This document shows, piece by piece, positions 44,101 through 54,608 of a stretch of DNA of 64,000 bases. The stretch comes from Euglena gracilis (taxonomy: Eukaryota > Euglenida > Euglenophyceae > Euglenales): NCBI GenBank assembly GCA_039621445.1, contig CP154956.1, forward strand, positions 96,910,406 to 96,974,405, read 5' to 3'. A program made the translations under genes and the position numbers. Within the stretch, counting starts at the first letter, position 1. Each line of letters opens with the position of its first letter. The notes below the pieces were generated by a model. It was not told where the DNA came from. It saw only the letters and a list, made by a program, of their open reading frames with translations, and did no database searches.

Positions 44101-47100
44101 TCACTCATTTCCTCAACAGTCTGGTGTCAAAATCATCATCACACCATGAATGCAAGATGTAATATGAACCCAAATTACATGGTGGATGCAACCAAATTTG
44201 GTTCATATTCCAGGCAAAAATGCAGTTCAAAAGAGGAGCTGGGGATGGGGTGATCAAAGGACCGGCAAAAGGCCACCGCGGGCACTTGGCCATCCGTGAA
44301 AGTGAGCATCCCGCAATCGGTGTGGTGGATGAGGATGATCTCCTTGGTACCCAGCAGCCGCTGGCTGATGGCCAGGGACCGCAGGTCCCCCGCGGTTGGC
44401 CCAGGGCCCCATACCTTACACGCCACCAGAAAATGGTGGTCGGAGGGGAGATCGGCGCAAGGCTCCAAAACAAAATAAAGTGCAAACAAGCCGGGCGTTG
44501 CTTAACCACCCCGGGGGGTCTAGCACAGAGGCTGGAATCTGGGCGGGGTGGGAAAAAGGCTGCTGGCTGAATCCCCCCCCCATGGGGTCCCGGCTGGAAC
44601 TGGGCCTGGCCTGGGGTCGAACCACGTACCAAACAAATAGAAACTGCAAAAAATGTCCCCCCAGGGGTTTTTTAAGACCGGGGGGGGGGGGAAGGGGGGG
44701 TCCCCCCCACCCCCCCCCCCCCTGGGGGGGGGGGGGGGCGGTGGGTGGGGAGGGGGTCCCGGGGGACCCACAAAAAATGGCCGAAAAATCGCGAAAAGTG
44801 CTAAAAATGGAATTTTTTCGGCGCCTGTGGCGCCGAAAAGTATATCCCACCCCCCTCCGGGGGGGACCCCCCCCCGGGGGGGGAGGGGGTCCGGCGCATC
44901 CACCCACCCTACCCCCCCCTCCCCCCCCCGGGGGGCCAAACTTAAAAAAATCCCTGGTCCCCCCCCAAAAAAACGTTCTGCAAAAAATCCATATTTTGAT
45001 CCAAAATTTGTCCTGTCCAGCCCATTTCCGGCCCATTTTACCCATTTTTGAGCCATTTTTGCATCTCCGAAAGCAAAACATCCATTACCGTCCAGTCGCC
45101 CTTCAGGTGTCTGCAAAATATTTAAAAACTCGTTGATTGGGGGGAGGGGTCCGGGTTGGAAAAAGGCTGCTGGCTGGCTGGACCCCCGGGGGGATGCCCT
45201 TCGGCTTGACCCACGCCCTGCAAACAAGCACCAAAGGAAGTGCTAAGCAGCACAAAGGTGAACGTTTGTTTGATTGCTTTCAGGCAATTTTTTCAGGAAA
45301 CCCCCTGAGGGTCCCAACGGCCCAACGTCCTTGGGTGAGTGCACCTAGTTGGACTCCTGCCTCCCCCCAAAGGGAGTTGGGGAGTGCCAGTGGTCCAAGG
45401 CTGTCAGAGAACAGTTGCATGGAATGACAGAAAACAACCAGAAAAGAAAGCAACAACATAAAACATAAATGCCTGTCAAAATTTGTTCAGTGGGCACACA
45501 ATTAATTTTTGTTGCGGTGCATGCAAATAGGGGACAAATCTGAATGTCTGGTTTTGCATTGTGAAGCCCTGTGCATGACACCGCCGGCGTTCCGAATGAC
45601 GAGGGCAGCAACAACCTGGGGAACTGTCCCCAAATAATGCTTGAGGGACCGCTAATTCGAAAGATTGCACATTTGTCTGTTCCCATGTAGGATCTAGCCC
45701 CCCATGACTGCACCACGGGTCCGGAACGACCGATTTTCACTGTCAATTGAACATGCCGAAATTTCTTCAGGGACTATTTGATTTCAGAGAAATAGCACTT
45801 ATTACTTGACAGCCATGTACCCATTGTCCCATTTCCCCCCCAGTGTCCCATTGTTGTGCACTTTTTTTGACAACTGGTTTATTCGTCAACTTCTCGAGCT
45901 CTTTTCCAACACCACCAAAGGCATATATAAAAACTTGACTGCAGAATCTGCCGGCAGCCCAAAACACCGGGGCCCCCCCGGGGGGGGGGGGGGGGCCAGT
46001 AGTTAATCCGGGGGGTCAAAATAGTTTTTTCGTGTTAATGATGGAATAGGGTTAGGTGCGCGACTTAGGGTTAGGGTTAGGCCTAACTTATAGACGGGTG
46101 TTCGGTGTACAAGTTAGGCCTAACCCTAAGCCTAAGTCGCGCACCTAACCCTATTCCATCATTAACGCAAAAAATTTACCTTGACCCCCCGGATTAACTA
46201 CTGGGCCCCCCGGGGGGGGGGGGGGGGGCAGTAGTTTCGGGCTGCCAATCTTGCTCGTAGATGCTTAAGTATCCCTCCCAAAAAATTGGGACCCAAAAAA
46301 AATGCGGCAGGCACAAGTCGTCACTTGAGAACCCACATTACCTTCGCCGTTGAAGCCAGGGTTTTGCTTAGGGTGGGGGGGGGGTACTGGCTAGCCAATC
46401 GGCTAGACACTGGAAAAAATGGACTAGCTAGAACCCCCCCGGGGGGGTCCGGGGGTCCCCCACCTGGAAAAAATTCTTCCTCCGGCGCTGTGCGCCGAGG
46501 TGGAAATGAGGTTTTTAATAGGTTTTTGGCTGATTTTGTTCCAAAAATTCCCAAAAATGGCCAAAAACAGGCATTTTTTTGGCCATTTTTGGGGGTCCCA
46601 AAAAAAATTTCCGGCGCTTTGCGCCGTTCACTGGGAAAAAAATTCCACTAGCTAGCCCTGCTAGCAGACCCCCCCGGGGTGGGTCTGCTAGAAATCCCAC
46701 TCGCCAAATTTGGACTAGCTGCAGTCCAGCCCCCCCTGGGGGGGGGGGGGTACTGCAATCCCTTAAGCAGAAGCCTGGTCGAAGCACCTTAATGATGCCT
46801 TCGGCTGAAAATATCACCCCTCCCCAAAAAGGTGACCTACCATTGGGGGCGTGTCAGGCCATGAGGGGGGGGATGAATGGGGGGTCATGGGAGTGCCACT
46901 GCTTTCAGAAAACAAATGTCAGGCCAAAGGTAAGCAAATTTGACTATTTGTTACCCAATCCAGGAGTCTCGGCATTGCTCAGCAAAATCAGAAAAACAAT
47001 TTTCCCCACCAACCCCCACCCAAAATGACAACACCCCCCTGTGCTGGCGGAAACTCCGAAATGGTGGTTCTGGGGACTTTTGGTATTTTGGGGGTTCACT

Positions 47101-48893
47101 TTAGCAAAAATCAGGGAACCTCCAGAGGAAAAACCATTCCGCTGTCAGGTCACGGGGTGGGTCACATGGGGGAAATGGGGGGAAAGGTGACACCCCCGTT
47201 GTGTCCGCGGAAAACGCGGCGAGCTGCTGTGAGCTGGTGCTGGATGTGAGCATCCCCTTCCTGCAGCCCCAAAAGCCCGTACACGTTGAGGCGGGCATCT
47301 GTGCCATGTCAGATGCTGGCACTCAAACCCAGAATGCTGGATGGAATGTGAATCGTCCGGCAACCTGAACCTTGGCATAAATCACCCCAATGCAGCAAGG
47401 CAACCCGACCGGGGAAACAATCGTTTGCACTGGGGAAAAATTCGCGCCCCTTGCCATTTAAAAATGCTTCCGGGCCATTTCAAGAAAGTTCACAAAATTT
47501 TCCAGGCCGTTTGAAGGATTTCCACAAATGTGTCCAACCTGAATTTGAAAAGTGTTACCTCCCAAGTAATAGTTCCCTCAAATCATTCATCCCCCCCAAA
47601 ATAAAATGTTAGGTATTGGGGACCCGACTTCGCCCCCCCCCATTTTTTTCACTGAACACCACAGAATAAAATGACTTTCCTGGAAGCTGGAACCATATTT
47701 TCACGCAAATTTTACATGATTTCTGCAATGTTTGGAATTGAAAAAGGAAGGAATCAAATATCACATTTCAGAGGCAAGAATTACACCTACCATATGGATT
47801 TTGACGGTGTTCAACGCAGATACAAAGCATTTCGCGTCCACAATTTTCTGCCCGAAAAATTACGAAAATTTTGCCAAATAATGTTCCCCCCAAACAATAT
47901 TCCCCCCTCCCAATACCAGGAGTGGGACTTCGGCCAACAAATATTATTCCAGGAGGGAAATATTGTTTGGGGTTGTGAATTATTGTGAACATTTTTAATC
48001 TTTTTTCCGGGAAGAAATTTTTTGGGATGGGAGTTCAGGATGGAAAAAAATGTAGATTATATAAAAAAAACGAAAAAAAAAAAAAAAAAAAAAAAAAAAA
48101 CGCTGCTGCTCTTGCTGCTGATGATGTGCTGACAAAGTTCGCGACATTAAATTTCAATGAATATTTCTGAACAGTTTAAAGAATTTATACAAAATTTTTC
48201 CAGGCCGTGTTAAAATCGCTTTTTAGAGAGAATTTTGTCAGTGCTATTTTTTCCTATTTAGGGTGATTTCTGTGGGCAGCTCTGCTTACAGAAATCACTC
48301 TAAATAAGCCCTGCTGCTTTTCTACAAAATATTTATCTGCTCACGGCTAAAAAAAAAAAATCAAGACTTGGTTAAAAATGGTTATTTATTAACATTGGGA
48401 AGAGATGGTGGGGGACAGAAGAAAAAAAGAAATGCATAAGGGCATGCCTGGCACTTTTTGTTCACAGCCTGCCAGAAAGCTGCGCACGTACGCACCCATG
48501 AACGACACCAACGAACCTCACCCATGAAACCAATCGTACACCCCGGAGGGTTCGTAATCCACCGGGTCCACGGGAGGTCCATGGGCGACGTTCACCGATA
48601 TGCACTCAGGTTCATGGGTGCGGAAAACAAAAGCGAGGCGAAATCACCTTGAAACAGTGATTGTTTTAAAATGCCAAATTCCTCGGTGATCAGCGGAGCA
48701 ATCCATTGGAGAAAAAGGCCTGCAAAACGATTACCGTTTCAGCATTCTTTCGAAAGGGGGAGGGCCAATATCTGACATGCCCCATGCAGGCGACAATGGC
48801 AATCCTCTTGGCCGGGGGCAGTGGCAAATCACCCTTGGAGAAGGCGGCCTGGTAAGCCTGGGCATTTGTCAGGAGTTGGTCGGTGACGGACAT
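41157..48893 (-). CDS. Beta-class carbonic anhydrase, 7 exons, complete
   Basis: Catalyses CO2 + H2O to bicarbonate + H+. Exons: 48893-48783 ([10 protein letters not shown]...VACM), 47298-47246 ([18 protein letters not shown]), 45600-45575 (VIRNAGGV), 44397-44292 ([16 protein letters not shown]...[10 protein letters not shown]), 43507-43427 ([20 protein letters not shown]), 43109-43083 (VRQSIRRIQ) and 41240-41157 ([20 protein letters not shown]...EEVQ, TAA). The 162-residue product matches the short bacterial-type enzymes (about 163 aa). Zinc ligands Cys36, His89 and Cys92 and the Asp38-Arg40 pair are all present, so it should be active. No signal or transit peptide; cytosolic if the ATG is right. 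Borders may shift by 1-6 nt. Introns total 93% of the gene and mostly lack GT-AG. Confidence 0.95.
41432..41636. mobile_element. Foldback element, GGCCTTCCCGT family, copy 1
   Basis: AGGGCTGTACGGGAATCC at the left and GCCTTCCCGTACAGCCC at the right. Inside are GTCGACCCCCC and TTTTCCTTCGGCGCC words shared with 58300-58638 and 63060-63280. Lies in carbonic anhydrase intron 6. Confidence 0.75.
44515..44640 (-). repeat. SINE-like element, tRNA T-arm-like head
   Basis: Minus strand TACGTGGTTCGACCCCAGG then AGCAGCCTTTTTCCCACC. Lies in carbonic anhydrase intron 3. Confidence 0.5.
44662..44956. mobile_element. hAT-like MITE, copy 3
   Basis: Ends CAGGGGTTTTTTAAGACC and AACTTAAAAAAATCCCTG. Flanks TGTCCCCC and GTCCCCCC fit a blurred 8-bp duplication. 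Internal GGCGCCTGTGGCGCCGAAAA hairpin. In carbonic anhydrase intron 3. Confidence 0.85.
45953..46246. repeat. Large nested foldback with TTAGGG-like arms
   Basis: Inner arms (45995-46208) read AGTAGTTAATCCGGGGGGTC...GATGGAATAGGGTTAGGTGC...GACTTAGGGTTAGG and their complement around a roughly 20-nt loop. Outer GGCAGCCC/GGGCTGCC copies pair as well. In carbonic anhydrase intron 2. Confidence 0.92.
46381..46755. repeat. CTAGC-rich dispersed repeat, copy 1
   Basis: ACTGGAAAAAATGGACTAGC...GGCGCTGTGCGCCGAGGTGG...CTAGCTAGCCCTGCTAGCAG. Homologous to 51270-51635, with a partial relative at 30520-30620. Confidence 0.8.
47671..47988 (+). CDS. 105-codon ORF inside carbonic anhydrase intron 1
   Basis: ATG-led, complex composition: [40 protein letters not shown] and a Pro/Gln-rich tail, TGA. 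It runs antisense to the host gene. It may be a small gene, a TE remnant or chance. Confidence 0.3.
   Translation: MTFLEAGTIFSRKFYMISAMFGIEKGRNQISHFRGKNYTYHMDFDGVQRRYKAFRVHNFLPEKLRKFCQIMFPPNNIPPSQYQEWDFGQQILFQEGNIVWGCELL
48257..48307. repeat. 51-bp hairpin
   Basis: TATTTAGGGTGATTTCTGTG pairs with CAGAAATCACTCTAAATA. It lies about 150 bp from a roughly 30-nt poly-A run (48071-48100). Confidence 0.8.
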
Positions 48894-48915
48894 GGAAAGC
48901 GAAAAGAAGAGAACT
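48894..48915 (-). promoter_or_regulatory. Possible trans-splice acceptor and 5' leader of carbonic anhydrase
   Basis: Minus strand reads CCCTTCAG then about 20 pyrimidine-rich bases to the ATG. Euglenid mRNAs usually receive a spliced leader at such an AG. Inferred only. Confidence 0.3.
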
Positions 48916-49319
48916 GAAGGGACGGGTGGGAAGGGAAAATGGATGGGGTGGGTTAAGCCACGGTGGGGGGGGGGGACGGAACATGCCACTTCGGACAATG
49001 GCCGAATTTGCCAAGATTCTCATGCATTTGCCTTTCACTTTTGGCTTTCATGTTTCTGCAGGTTCAGGCGAGGAAGTTTGCCAGGGCACGGGGGACACGG
49101 GGGCAACGCCCTCCAAGTACCAAAGGCGTGTACAACTGTGGTGTAAGGTTGTATCACACTACCAGTTGCATGTGCACCAGAGGTGACATGCATCTTTTTT
49201 TAAAGACACATAAGTCTAAAACGCTGGTATACCGAGGACTTGCAAGGCCATGTCATCAACAGGCAGGAGGTGCCGGTGGCATGAGTTCTTGAGCCAGGTT
49301 AACCTGGTGGTGATGTGCA

Positions 49320-49500
49320 CCCCAGGTCGCACGCAAAAAGCAGCGGATCCTCTCAGCCACGCTCCTTGGTATTATCCTGGGAATCCAGATGAGTGTGATG
49401 CCACTTTTCATGGCCAATCTGCAAGTCGATCCAACATCCAACACCGTGGATAATTTACTAGGAAGGTGCCAGCGTGGACGCACTGCCGGACCCCGTCGCA
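49320..49500 (+). CDS. Putative plus-strand exon
   Basis: Frame reads RKKQRILSATLLGIILGIQM then SVMPLFMANLQVDPTSNTVD and NLLGRCQRGR. One hydrophobic segment. The minus strand is also open. Divergent from the carbonic anhydrase start. Confidence 0.3.
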
Positions 49501-49513
49501 CTAAACCCCTGGG

Positions 49514-49816
49514 GCTTCCCCCCCCCACTGTCCAACGGCCAGCAACCTCTGTCCTCCACCCGGGGGGGGGGGGGTGGTCATTAGATGTTTGGCCATATTT
49601 TTCAGTCCAAAAAAAAAAGGCCAAGTGCCATTTTTTGGCACTTTTGGGGCAGAAGTTTGTCAAAATTGCCCAAAGGTTTCTGCGCAAAGCGCCAGAAGGA
49701 AAAAATTGACCTTTTGGGGGGGTGGGGTCCCGGGCACCGGCCGACTTTTATTTGACCCCTCCGAAAAAATGTCCTCCGACCCGGGGGGGGGGGGGGCGTT
49801 GGACACGGGGGGGGGG
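49514..49816. mobile_element. TGTCCAAC element, copy 3
   Basis: Poly-C then CTGTCCAACGGCCAGCAACC at the left, GGCGTTGGACACGGG at the right. The internal TTTGTCAAAATTGCCCAAAG block is inverted relative to the 28.8-kb copy. Confidence 0.75.
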
Positions 49817-50179
49817 AGTATAAGATTTGGTTTGGTCGGGGTCACTGGGCTCCTTTGCGAGTAAGTGCGAAGCTTACCAGCAGGGAACCCCCCCCTTTTG
49901 ACCCCCCCCCACGGGGCCACCTCGGGGGAACGAAGGTTTTTGGTATGAACCGACTCCCATGAACCAACTCCTGAAGGAAGTTGTATTAGAGAGATCATTG
50001 TTCCCCCATATCTAATGATGCCCGACATTAATCCTAATTTTGCATGGCTCACGTTAACGTGCGTTTCGGCAATAACTTCCCAGGGCCGCTGAGTCGTCCA
50101 AAGGGCCTTATACAAGAATTCAAGGCTTTAACGGTAACTCTGCGGCAGGCCAACGTTACGCCCCGAATCCGCAGCCTCA

Positions 50180-50790
50180 TTTTTGACGTTTTTTTTGGCT
50201 GTTTTTGACCCATTGTTGACCCCCAAAAAACAAATTTTTCCAAATTTCTTGAAAATGAAGCAAAAGGAAAGAAAATGGTTAAAGCATCAAATGAAGCCGT
50301 ATTCAACCGTATTTTGGTTATCCCAAAACTCCTCGCCCGGCCCGAGAAACGACCATTTTTTGGCCCGTTTCTCGGGCCGTCCTTGGGCTCAAAAAAATCG
50401 CGAAATGCCAAATGTCTTGAAAACAAAACAATAATCGAGCAAAATGCCCTCAGACCTAAATTAAAACCTTAAAAATACCCTATCTAACGCTATTTTGATT
50501 TCCCTGTAACTCCCCGCCTAGCGCGAGATATGGCCAATTCACAGCCCAAAACAGCGAGGCAGGCTTCCAACTCTGCCGTGTTTGGCTGTTTTGGGTCAAG
50601 AAATCGATTTCCCCGAAATTTCTCAAAAAATGGTGGGGAATCAAAAGAAATGTCCAGCGACCTAAAATACGCCCCACAAACGCTCCACATGCCCATATGG
50701 TCACTTTTTCGCCACTCCCTGTCCGGCATGAGAAATGACCATTTTTGGCCCATTTCGGGCCGTTTATTTGGGCCGTCCATTGCATGCAAA
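50180..50790. repeat. Diverged tandem duplication, about 300-bp unit
   Basis: Two copies (about 50180-50480 and 50490-50790) share the TTTTTGGCTGTTTTGACCC, CCAAATTTCTTGAAAA and GACCATTTTTGGCCC words. Open frames here are not convincing. Confidence 0.55.
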
Positions 50791-51269
50791 TCCCATTAAG
50801 AGCTCAGCACTATTCAAAACCTGGGTTTATGAGCAAGGAGTTGTTGGTGAAAATCCGACACCCAAAATTGACCTCGAAGCCTTCACAAACTGGCATGTTT
50901 TGGCAAGGTTTGTCAAAAATGGCATTGTTGATGCTGTTTGGTAACAAAAAAAAAATGCCAAAAGGCATTTTTGGAAGGTTTTGCAGCCGAGGAAATCGTC
51001 CCCGGCGTCTTTCATTTTTCCCCGGGGGGGGGGGGTACAAGCCAAGGTTTGGTTGGTTGGCCCGATGGGGGGGCTTATAAGTGGGGGCATTAGTGGGGGG
51101 GGGGGGGGGGCGCTGAGCTCCTATCTCTTCAGAGTAAGGGCGAAGCTCACTGCCAGGGAAAAGTGGGGATAGATAGACCCCCCCCCGTGTCGGTGATGAT
51201 TATCACCATTGACCCCGGAGCTGTTCCTGGAATTTTTTCTCATTCGGAGCAATTGGATCAGGCTACCGG

Positions 51270-51635
51270 GGGGGGGGTTCACTGGCTGGCCATTTTGCTG
51301 GACAGTGGAAAAAATGGACTACCTGGACCCCCTGGGGGGGGGGGGGGTGTCCCCCAGACTGGAAAAAACTTTGGCGCTGTGCGCCGAGGTGGAAATGAGG
51401 TTTTGACTGCATTTTTTTTTGCTAATTTTGTTCCCAAAAAAGCCAAAGCTGGCCTAAAATGGGCATTTTTGGGCAAGTTTTAGGGGTCACAAAAAGATTC
51501 GGCGCTTCGCCAGTCAGTGGAAAAAAATTTCCACTTGCTAGCCCTGCTAGCAGACCCCCCCCCCTGGGGGGTTTGCTAGAATTTCCACCAGCCAAATTTG
51601 GACCGGCTACAGTCCACCCCCCCACCCTCCGGGGT
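51270..51635. repeat. CTAGC-rich dispersed repeat, copy 2
   Basis: Same order of blocks as 46381-46755, about 75-80% similar by eye. Confidence 0.8.
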
Positions 51636-51712
51636 ACTGCGAACCTTGAAGCAATAGACTGAATTGGATACCGGTTTTCCGAATCACCTCCATTTGACTC
51701 CCAACTCCCTCC

Positions 51713-52204
51713 ATGCGCCATGCCCGAGTTATTCAGCCAACAAGGGGTCCAAACTGGGTAGGATCAGCCAACCAGTTTCGACTCTGCCATTTCACTGGAG
51801 TGAGATTTTCAGTCAAGAAATCCATTTTTCAAAAAAAAAAGATTCTCGATAATATGTGCATTATTTCCGAAAGTGTCTTCCAGATGAAATGTACCCCTGG
51901 AGACCCTCCATCGCCCCCCATTCACCATTTTGATGTCCTTCTTAGCAGAACTGGAACTGGAATATACTGGAATAAGGACAACAAACATGAAATGTGCATG
52001 GGGTTACAAAACCTGCCCAACAGCGGTGACCCAAAGACGCAGATCTGGAAACCCCTCTTGATAACTTCAAGAAACAATCAAAACCTCAATCTAATTGAAC
52101 GTTTATTTGAACCGTGGGCTGCCCTGGTCACATACAGCCCTATTACACTACTGACCATTTTTGGTCTATGCAAGTCTGAGCCACCGCAACAGGGGTTTTT
52201 TTAA
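51713..52204 (+). CDS. ORF of unknown function running into a MITE
   Basis: 163-codon plus-strand ORF with varied composition: GPNWVGSANQFRLCHFTGVR, HHFDVLLSRTGTGIYWNKDN, QNLNLIERLFEPWAALVTYS. It ends only 14 bp inside the MITE at 52190, so the insertion may have cut it. No homology recognised. Confidence 0.35.
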   Translation: MRHARVIQPTRGPNWVGSANQFRLCHFTGVRFSVKKSIFQKKKILDNMCIISESVFQMKCTPGDPPSPPIHHFDVLLSRTGTGIYWNKDNKHEMCMGLQNLPNSGDPKTQIWKPLLITSRNNQNLNLIERLFEPWAALVTYSPITLLTIFGLCKSEPPQQGFF

Positions 52205-52474
52205 GACCGGGGGGGAGGGGGACCCCCCCCCCCCCACCCCCCCCGGGGGGGGGGGGGGGGGGGGGGGGGAGGGGGTCCCGGGGGACCCACAAAAAAAAAT
52301 GGCCGAAAAATCGCGAAAAGTGCTAAAAATAGATTTTTTTCGGCGCCTGCGGCGCCGAAAAGTATATCCCACCCCCCTCCGGGGGGGACCCCCCCCCCAG
52401 GGGGGGGCTCGGCCGGACCCACCCACCCTCCCCCCCCTCCCCCCCCCGGGGGTCCAAACTTAAAAAAATCCCTG
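52190..52474. mobile_element. hAT-like MITE, copy 4
   Basis: Ends CAGGGGTTTTTTTAAGACC and AACTTAAAAAAATCCCTG, perfect 8-bp target duplication CACCGCAA (52182-52189, 52475-52482). Very similar inside to copy 3. Confidence 0.92.
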
Positions 52475-52662
52475 CACCGCAACCTCTGTCATTCCCACGC
52501 TCAAGCAAAGGGTTGCCTGCTTTTTTCCCTCTCCGCAGCACCGTGCAAGGAAACTTTTGAGTCGTTGATGGGACCGAAAACAGTGAAGGACGGGAAGGGA
52601 CCCAGACATCAATGGAATGCATAAAAGATCAGAGGAGCAGAAAAAAGACACCCCGGACCATA

Positions 52663-53006
52663 CAATTGCTTACCAACCCCGGGGGGGAGGGGGGTCACTC
52701 CACTTTTTTAAAAACCAGTCAGTCACTCATTTTCAAAAAAAACCAGCCAGTCACTACCCCCGGGGGGGGGGGGGGGGCGGCCACTCAGAAAAACGGCCAC
52801 TTTCCAGTCACTTTAGGCTATTTTAGGCCCCAAATTTTTTTCCGGCGCCTTTGGCGCCGGGGTCACTCAAGCCACTTTTGCCCACTCCTGGCCGACCCCC
52901 CCGGGGGGGGGAGGGGTCCGGGCCAAAAACCAGTCAGTCGCTCTGAAAAAACCTGTCCCCCCCCCCCCCGGGGGGGGGGGGGGGTCGGTCAGTGCTTAAG
53001 CAATTG
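52663..53006. mobile_element. CAATTGCTTA-ended foldback element
   Basis: Ends CAATTGCTTA and TAAGCAATTG. Inside: repeated AAACCAGTCAGTCACT and a CCGGCGCCTTTGGCGCCGG hairpin. Partial relatives at 4885-4990 and 26130-26250. Confidence 0.8.
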
Positions 53007-53118
53007 CCTGCCCCGGACTGGTGAATTTTCTGGCACCAGCAACTTCCCAAGGTAAGTATGAGGGCTCACCATCGCTCACATGCAGTGGCACCCGATGATG
53101 AAATTGGATAATTGGGGT

Positions 53119-53532
53119 CTAATGAGGAGAATTGAGGGGTTCCTCAACTGAGCCCCCTCCCGAATTCAGTTTAATCCAGGAACTGACTGACCACCCTTCA
53201 AAACATGGTAAATTTGCAACGATAAGCATTTCTTTAAATATAAAGAAAGAAAGCAAAATAGCAAATACTTTCAAAATCACACAAATTCTCAAAATAAACA
53301 ACTTGGAAGAAAGGTCACCTGGCGATGCTTCAGTTCTTTTTTGCCATTTAAATATAATTTTGGCCAAATAACTGAGGAGGAAACCAACTGGAGGTGCGGA
53401 CTTGTGGAGGTTGTATAAGATGCGGAAACAGGTAAGCAACACTGCGGAAGGCATCCAAACCCTTGTAAAGGATATCGGAACTTTCCTCAATTTGGGTGAA
53501 ACTGGCTCTTCCAGAGAAAGAGTGGGCGACAC
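53119..53532 (-). CDS. Ambiguous ORF with hydrophobic segments
   Basis: 137-codon minus ORF: FILRICVILKVFAILLSFFI and SAVLLTCFRILYNLHKSAPP. The plus strand is also open and protein-like (KQVSNTAEGIQTLVKDIGTF). Strand unresolved. Confidence 0.25.
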   Translation of the reverse strand: MSPTLSLEEPVSPKLRKVPISFTRVWMPSAVLLTCFRILYNLHKSAPPVGFLLSYLAKIIFKWQKRTEASPGDLSSKLFILRICVILKVFAILLSFFIFKEMLIVANLPCFEGWSVSSWIKLNSGGGSVEEPLNSPH

Positions 53533-54143
53533 TCCACCTCACACCATTTGCAGCCCTGCCAGTACCAGGCTTCTTGCTTTCCACCCTGAGAAAAGCCGGC
53601 ATCTTCACTCTGAAACATCTTAAGGGATTGGCCAGTGACTGATTCAGGTAGACCTTCTGCGCCTTCTGTGCCAAGGGGGGGGGGGGGGGCGAAAAAAAAT
53701 GGGCCGGCATAGAACCATTTGGTTAACTATTTCTCGTACCAGGCCCCGAAGTGGTTCTCTGGTGCTGACCAACCTGTCAGGTAACAGATGAGGGGGGAAG
53801 CAACATAGACCGCTAAAAATGACAAAAAAGCACAAAATAATAACATGCTCAAAAGAAGCAAAATCGATTTTATGCAATTTGGGGGATCCAGGTGTAAAAA
53901 CGCTCCAGGAAACGTCAAAAATCGCTCGGCTGGAAAAAAAGGAAAGCCACAGAAATGCAATTTTAGCCAAAACACACACACACACACACACAAAGTGTGT
54001 CCCTCCCCAAGTATAGGGTATGTTTCTCCCCTTCCTGTAATTGTTGCACAACAATCGCCCCGTTTTGGCTGGTACAGCTAGTACAGCTGGCACAGCTGGA
54101 ACAGCTGGGGGGGGAGGGATGACAATTTGGGCTGATACACAAC

Positions 54144-54608
54144 TTGGGGGGTAACAATTGGGGGGGAGGGGACCAACGGTCAGTCGGGTACTCTAACAAA
54201 AAGTCCAGGGTTATCGTCAATGTTTTAAAAAGCCTGGCCGGTACCGCTGGTGAGCATGGGCCGACACCCGGCGGCAGCAATCGGCTCTCCCCAAAGAGGT
54301 GGACACCATTACCCGACCTCTGGTGGCCGACTGCCCGCGACAAGCCTCAGGGCTTTGGGCCCCAGCTGCGTACTGATGGGTTCAAGGCTGTTGAGTCCCC
54401 ACAAAACAAGACCAAAAAGGCAAAGCCCAAGGACACATTTGACCAACCCCCCCCCAGGGGGGGGCACAACCCCTTCCGGGGCAGGAGGGAAGGGTCGTGC
54501 TGGCCTTCTTTGGGGTCACACTTGGAAGGCGCTACGATGGATTGTGAGCGCACAATCAAAATTCTGCCGCGATGCAGCTGGTTGCAAAAAAAGATTTTTT
54601 TGCCGTGA
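54144..54608 (+). CDS. ORF of unknown function
   Basis: 154 codons, plus strand: GYSNKKSRVIVNVLKSLAGT, DLWWPTARDKPQGFGPQLRT, KKAKPKDTFDQPPPRG. No homology recognised. Continues into protein-like sequence in other frames downstream. Confidence 0.3.
   Translation: MGGNNWGGGDQRSVGYSNKKSRVIVNVLKSLAGTAGEHGPTPGGSNRLSPKRWTPLPDLWWPTARDKPQGFGPQLRTDGFKAVESPQNKTKKAKPKDTFDQPPPRGGHNPFRGRREGSCWPSLGSHLEGATMDCERTIKILPRCSWLQKKIFLP

Noticed and set aside
43785-44108. SMDAR on the minus strand as the carbonic anhydrase CxDxR exon
   Set aside because: No Cys in the motif, wrong order in the transcript, and the real DAR exon is at 47298-47246.
48071-48100. Poly-A tail of a retroposed gene
   Set aside because: No target duplication or upstream retroelement ORF could be recognised; the A run may be simple sequence.
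53402-53623. PEX11- or membrane-protein-like reading of either strand
   Set aside because: Both strands look equally protein-like and no diagnostic motif could be seen.
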